Below are positions 60,753 to 64,000 of a DNA stretch of 64,000 nucleotides, piece after piece (within the stretch, counting starts at the first letter, position 1; each line of letters starts with the position of its first letter). The position numbers were made by a program, and so were the translations under genes. This DNA is from an uncultured Kordia sp. (GTDB taxonomy: Bacteria; Bacteroidota; Bacteroidia; Flavobacteriales; Flavobacteriaceae): positions 248,001 to 312,000 of the forward strand of contig NZ_CANMEZ010000002.1 of assembly GCF_947496985.1 (NCBI RefSeq), written 5' to 3'. The notes beneath the pieces are model-generated. The model did not search any database. It was given only the letters and a program-made list of their open reading frames with translations, and was not told where the DNA came from.

Positions 60753-61346
60753 ATGATATTATTAGACTTCAATAAAAACTACATTTTAGACAATGGTTTT
60801 GTTCAATTGCGTCCGCTAACTATGGACGATTATGAACATCTTCTTCCCTATTCTTTAAAAGAACCTGAATTGTGGAAATATTCTTTAACTCCGGGAGATG
60901 GAAAAGAAAATTTGAAGAAATATATACAAACAGCTATTCAAGCTCGAATTGATAAAAAAGCGTATCCTTTTATTGTTTATGACAAGCGTTATAATACTTA
61001 TGCCGGTTGTACACGTTTTTACGATTTCCAGCAACCACATCAAGCTGTTTCATTAGGGTACACATGGTATGGGAAAGAATTTCACGGCACGGGATTGAAC
61101 AAAAACTGCAAGTTTTTACTGCTTCAATTTGCTTTTGAACATATGAAAGTACAACGTGTAGAGTTTAGAGCAGACAATAATAACAAACGTAGCATTGCAG
61201 CTATGAAAAGTATTGGTTGCAAAGAAGAAGGTGTCTTACGAAGTAATTGCGCTTCTCCGACAGGTAGACGTGATAGTATTGTACTGAGTATTTTAAAATA
61301 CGAATGGTTTAGTGGTGTCAAAAAAGAGCTCGTTAAAAAATTATAA
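60753..61346 (+). CDS. GNAT family N-acetyltransferase (RimJ/RimL-like)
   Basis: 197 residues. It starts with VQLRPLTMDDYEHLLPYS as RimJ/RimL-type acetyltransferases do and has SLGYTWYGKEFHGTGLNKNCK (acetyl-CoA site) and VQRVEFRADNNNKRSIAAMKSIGCKEEGVLR near the C-terminus. Substrates in this group are protein N-termini, amino acids or antibiotics; here unknown. It is 6 bp after the hydrolase-like gene. About 220 bp without any recognisable feature follow. Confidence 0.88.
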   Translation: MILLDFNKNYILDNGFVQLRPLTMDDYEHLLPYSLKEPELWKYSLTPGDGKENLKKYIQTAIQARIDKKAYPFIVYDKRYNTYAGCTRFYDFQQPHQAVSLGYTWYGKEFHGTGLNKNCKFLLLQFAFEHMKVQRVEFRADNNNKRSIAAMKSIGCKEEGVLRSNCASPTGRRDSIVLSILKYEWFSGVKKELVKKL

Positions 61347-61572
61347 AACTACAACTGCTGCTACAAGTATTTTATTTTTAGTTCTTTCAAGCTAGTCCCT
61401 TTTCATTTACACCAACACAAACTATTTGATTTTGAACATGATAGAATAAATTAAAAAATACATTCATCTAAATAAATTGCATTTCATAGTTAAATTTCAT
61501 CTTTTCGTATCAACTAAATGTAGTATTCAAAAAAGAAAAGTATCTTTATAACATTAAAAAAATTACACAGTG

Positions 61573-62058
61573 ATGAAAAAAATAATTATTCCCGCTTTAT
61601 TTTGTTTGATAGCTCATGTTGGATTTGCTCAAAAGGCAACAAATATGTCTACTATAAAAGTCGGTCCAAATAGTACTATTCATTATACGATAGCGGATAA
61701 CGCTCCATTAATGTCTGGATGCGAAAATGCGGGTACGAAAAAACAGCAAAACAAATGTACTGAGGATAAAATTCAAGCTTATATTCAGAAAAATTTTGAT
61801 AAAAATGCTGCAAAGGCAATCTCTGCAAAAAGAAACATTACTAATAATAACGTATACATTCGTTTTGTTGTAAACAAACAAGGAAGTGTTGAAAACATTG
61901 GTATTCGTGTAAGTAATAAACAAATGAAAACTGAAATAGAAAGAATTATAGCTACGTTGCCTAACTTCTCAAAAGCAACACACCAAGGGAAAGCTGTGAA
62001 TACTTCTTTTTCTTTTTGGCTTCAAGCTGATTTACTATTAAGAAACGCTGCTCAATAA
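61573..62058 (+). CDS. Secreted TonB-C-terminal-domain-like protein
   Basis: 161 residues from the second of two adjacent ATGs. Signal peptide KIIIPALFCLIAHVGFAQ; the mature part follows the pattern of TonB C-terminal domains in this phylum: APLMSGCENAGTKKQQNKCTEDKIQAYIQKNF, then VYIRFVVNKQGSVENIGIRVSN, then ERIIATLPNFSKATHQGKAVNTSFSF. It lacks the N-terminal anchor and Pro-rich spacer of a working TonB, so it is a free periplasmic domain of unknown role. Two Cys are retained as in many relatives. The DHFR fusion gene starts 12 bp later. Confidence 0.8.
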   Translation: MKKIIIPALFCLIAHVGFAQKATNMSTIKVGPNSTIHYTIADNAPLMSGCENAGTKKQQNKCTEDKIQAYIQKNFDKNAAKAISAKRNITNNNVYIRFVVNKQGSVENIGIRVSNKQMKTEIERIIATLPNFSKATHQGKAVNTSFSFWLQADLLLRNAAQ

Positions 62059-62070
62059 AACTGAATACAC

Positions 62071-63000
62071 ATGTTCGGTAAAAAAAAGAAACCTACCACA
62101 CAAATTGATCAAGAGCAACTTGCGCTTATTGAAGCTGCACAAAAACGAATCAAACAAAAAAAACGACTTTACTATCATTTAGTCATTTTTATTATTGGTT
62201 CAGCATTTCTAGTGCTCTTAAATGTTGTTTTAGGATTCGGAAAAGACTTTACATTATTTCAAACAGATTGGTTTGTTTGGGCTGTATTGACTTGGTTTTT
62301 TGTGTTCTTATTTCATGTCTTTGACGTATATATTACCAAAAAATTCATGGGAAAAGATTGGGAAGCAGAACAGTTGGAGAAATTAGTATCTAAACAAGAA
62401 TTACGAATTGAAAAATTAAAACAAAAGTTCTTAAAAGAAGAAACCGAAATTGCAAAAGCACAAGCAATGGAAGAAATTGACAACAAACCTCAACCCATTT
62501 CAAAAAGAAATACACTGTCATTAATTGTCGCTGCTGCCGAAAATCACATCATTGGAAAAGACAACCAATTGATTTGGCATTTAAGTGATGATTTAAAACG
62601 TTTTAAGAAATTAACTTCTGGACACTATATTATTATGGGGCGCAAAACATTTGAAAGTTTCCCAAAACCATTACCAAACAGAACGCACGTCGTTATAACA
62701 CGTCAAAAAGATTACCAAGTGCCTGAAGGAGTTATTATTGTAAATTCAATTCAAGATGCTATAGAAATTGCAACTGCAAATGATAACGAACCTTTTGTAA
62801 TTGGCGGTGGCGAAATATATAAACAAGCACTTCCATATGCTACAAAAATTGAATTGACACGTGTACATCACGAATTTGAAGGTGATACATTTTTTCCAGA
62901 AATTGATTTGACTGCATGGAAAGAAGTTGCCAATACTTTTCATAAGAAAGATGAAAAACACGAATATGAATTCTCTTTCATCACCTATGAGAGAATCTAA
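62071..63000 (+). CDS. folA: Fusion of a 2TM membrane domain with dihydrofolate reductase
   Basis: 309 residues in one uninterrupted frame. Residues ~30-95 carry two membrane helices (LYYHLVIFIIGSAFLVLLNV and WFVWAVLTWFFVFLFHVFDVY) of the 2TM domain found in flavobacteria, followed by a coiled coil (~100-140, KLVSKQELRIEKLKQKF). Residues ~148-309 are a full DHFR: SLIVAAAENHIIGKDNQLIWHL, DDLKRFKKLTSGHYIIMGRKTFES, RTHVVITR, FVIGGGEIYKQAL, and IELTRVHHEFEGDTFFPEI. The DHFR active site looks intact, so the enzyme should make tetrahydrofolate while tethered to the inner membrane. It complements thyA upstream. Elsewhere these parts are usually separate genes, to my knowledge. Confidence 0.9.
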   Translation: MFGKKKKPTTQIDQEQLALIEAAQKRIKQKKRLYYHLVIFIIGSAFLVLLNVVLGFGKDFTLFQTDWFVWAVLTWFFVFLFHVFDVYITKKFMGKDWEAEQLEKLVSKQELRIEKLKQKFLKEETEIAKAQAMEEIDNKPQPISKRNTLSLIVAAAENHIIGKDNQLIWHLSDDLKRFKKLTSGHYIIMGRKTFESFPKPLPNRTHVVITRQKDYQVPEGVIIVNSIQDAIEIATANDNEPFVIGGGEIYKQALPYATKIELTRVHHEFEGDTFFPEIDLTAWKEVANTFHKKDEKHEYEFSFITYERI

Positions 63001-63021
63001 TACTAAAACAACTTACCGTTA

Positions 63022-64000
63022 ATGAATCACTTTAATTTCTTTATAAAGAAGCGTACGAACTATTTTTATTTAATTTTTGTCCTTTTCTGTTCTAATATAC
63101 ATGCGCAAGATAGTTGGACTTCTTTTACATATAACCTAAAAATAGAAGCAAGCAAAAAGTTAAAATTTAAGCTTTCCGCAGATATAAAAGTAGAAAATAT
63201 TGATAAAGTAGCTTGGGGAGCTATTTACGCGCGAGTAGATACTAAAAATGAGGAAAATGGCTTTTTTGACAATATGGGAGATAGACCTGTACTATCTAAT
63301 GAATGGAAAAACTACGAAATTAACGGATATATTGATCAAAACTCTACTAGTTTAGTGTTTGGAGGTATTTGTATTTCTAATGGCAAGTTCTATTTTGACA
63401 ATTTTGAACTTTTTATCGAAAATATAGAAACTGGAATATTAGAAAAAACAACGATCAGTAATCATAACTTTGAAGATAATACAGGTAATATTAAATTATC
63501 AGCATGGGATACTGATTTTCAACGAATGACTGTTGATTTTGAAAAAGGATATGCGTACAATCTTGTAAAAGATGATACTGAAAAAGGATATTCATTAGTC
63601 ATTGAAGGAAAAAATTTAAAGATTGATGATTCCAGTCTTATTGGAGAACGCGAAGAGTATACTCCACAAATCGGAACTTTAGTTTCTATGCTCAACAATC
63701 TTAGTGATCGTGTCGAATATCATGTTAAAAATCTTGACCAACGTGAATTAGATCATTTACACGATGAAAAGGCAAATTCTATTGGAGCGCTCATTATGCA
63801 TTTGGCTGCAGCCGAAAAAATATATCAACTATATACATTTGAAAATAGAGGTTTTAACGATGAAGAAAGAAAATTTTGGGGACCCGCATTAAATTTAGAT
63901 GATGCAGGGAGAGAAACCTATAAAGGACATGATGTAGAATACTATTTAAAAATTTATAGAGAAGTTAGGGCAATAACTTTAAAAGAACTTAAAAAAAGAG
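63022..64000 (+). CDS. Secreted two-domain protein: beta-sandwich plus DinB-like domain (C-terminus cut by window edge)
   Basis: Open from the ATG at 63022 to the window end (326 codons seen). A signal peptide ending NIHAQ follows a basic start. Residues ~35-140 look like a carbohydrate-binding or jelly-roll domain (WTSFTYNLKIEASKKLKFKL, ISNGKFYFDNFELFIEN), with a second strand-rich segment to ~205. From ~215 a DinB-type four-helix domain begins: PQIGTLVSMLNNLSDRVEYH and LDHLHDEKANSIGALIMHL, where the His residues would bind metal. A secreted DinB domain fused to a binding module is unusual, because DinB proteins are mostly cytosolic. It starts 21 bp after the DHFR fusion gene. Confidence 0.72.
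   Translation, partial: MNHFNFFIKKRTNYFYLIFVLFCSNIHAQDSWTSFTYNLKIEASKKLKFKLSADIKVENIDKVAWGAIYARVDTKNEENGFFDNMGDRPVLSNEWKNYEINGYIDQNSTSLVFGGICISNGKFYFDNFELFIENIETGILEKTTISNHNFEDNTGNIKLSAWDTDFQRMTVDFEKGYAYNLVKDDTEKGYSLVIEGKNLKIDDSSLIGEREEYTPQIGTLVSMLNNLSDRVEYHVKNLDQRELDHLHDEKANSIGALIMHLAAAEKIYQLYTFENRGFNDEERKFWGPALNLDDAGRETYKGHDVEYYLKIYREVRAITLKELKKR

Noticed and set aside
1-64000. tRNA, rRNA, CRISPR arrays, insertion sequences or replication origin
   Set aside because: No T-loop/anticodon patterns, no regularly spaced repeats with unique spacers, no transposase-like frames and no DnaA-box cluster were seen by eye; a covariance-model scan would be needed to exclude tRNAs fully.

Overview
The window is low-GC, gene-dense DNA from a member of the Bacteroidota, most likely a marine Flavobacteriaceae. 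A Kordia-like genus is my guess from gene content, not something I tested. Support: promoters of the TTTG / TANNTTTG type, hardly any Shine-Dalgarno sites, many secreted proteins with signal peptides ending in AQ or SQ, DUF5686 and GLPGLI families, carboxypeptidase-regulatory-like outer-membrane barrels, and GG-leader Cys-rich peptides of the Bacteroidota class I lanthipeptide type. I saw no rRNA, tRNA, CRISPR array, IS element or origin.

Layout. 1-2110 (minus): the start of a large secreted protein with three PPC-like repeats. 2433-2684: an orphan GG-leader peptide. 2804-14943 (all minus): a complete sulfur and methionine block in transcription order metY, metX, thrA, metZ, cysH, sulfite reductase, cobA, siroheme synthase and a ferredoxin-NADP reductase-like flavoprotein. 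Three tiny ORFs packed with Met and Cys codons, each followed by a terminator hairpin, precede metY (two in series) and sulfite reductase (one); they look like classical transcription attenuators. metK diverges from this block behind a SAM-II-like riboswitch with a long hairpin-bearing insertion.

16746-26325: a mixed region with a probable contractile-injection-system HNH nuclease effector, a DinB protein, a Gfo/Idh/MocA oxidoreductase, a PqiA-like protein, a minus-strand operon (unknown protein, 7TM protein, histidine kinase, LuxR-type regulator) and a pentein-fold deiminase-like enzyme. 26406-34568: an outer-membrane barrel, two GLPGLI proteins and a double-DTG/PDZ protein, divergent from an OmpR-type two-component system; phased 10-bp repeats sit at the kinase promoter. 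34745-42865: deoxynucleoside kinase, a peptide precursor, an 834-residue unknown with a decayed zinc-peptidase motif, a methyltransferase, and membrane and soluble pyrophosphatases side by side.

43057-50381 is the most intriguing stretch. The same two-gene cassette occurs three times in tandem: a membrane-spanning regulator (signal peptide, extracytoplasmic TPR domain, one membrane helix, cytoplasmic AraC-type HTH) followed by a GG-leader Cys-rich peptide with its own conserved promoter. The regulators keep nearly identical DNA-binding domains while the sensor domains and peptide cores diverge. This suggests secreted-peptide sensing or self-regulated peptide production and may be an undescribed system.

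50920-64000 is mainly housekeeping: DUF5686 protein, pyruvate dehydrogenase E1 beta, ETF beta and alpha, bifunctional nuclease, nucleoside transporter, thymidylate synthase, small enzymes, a membrane-anchored dihydrofolate reductase fusion, and a secreted DinB-domain protein cut by the right edge.
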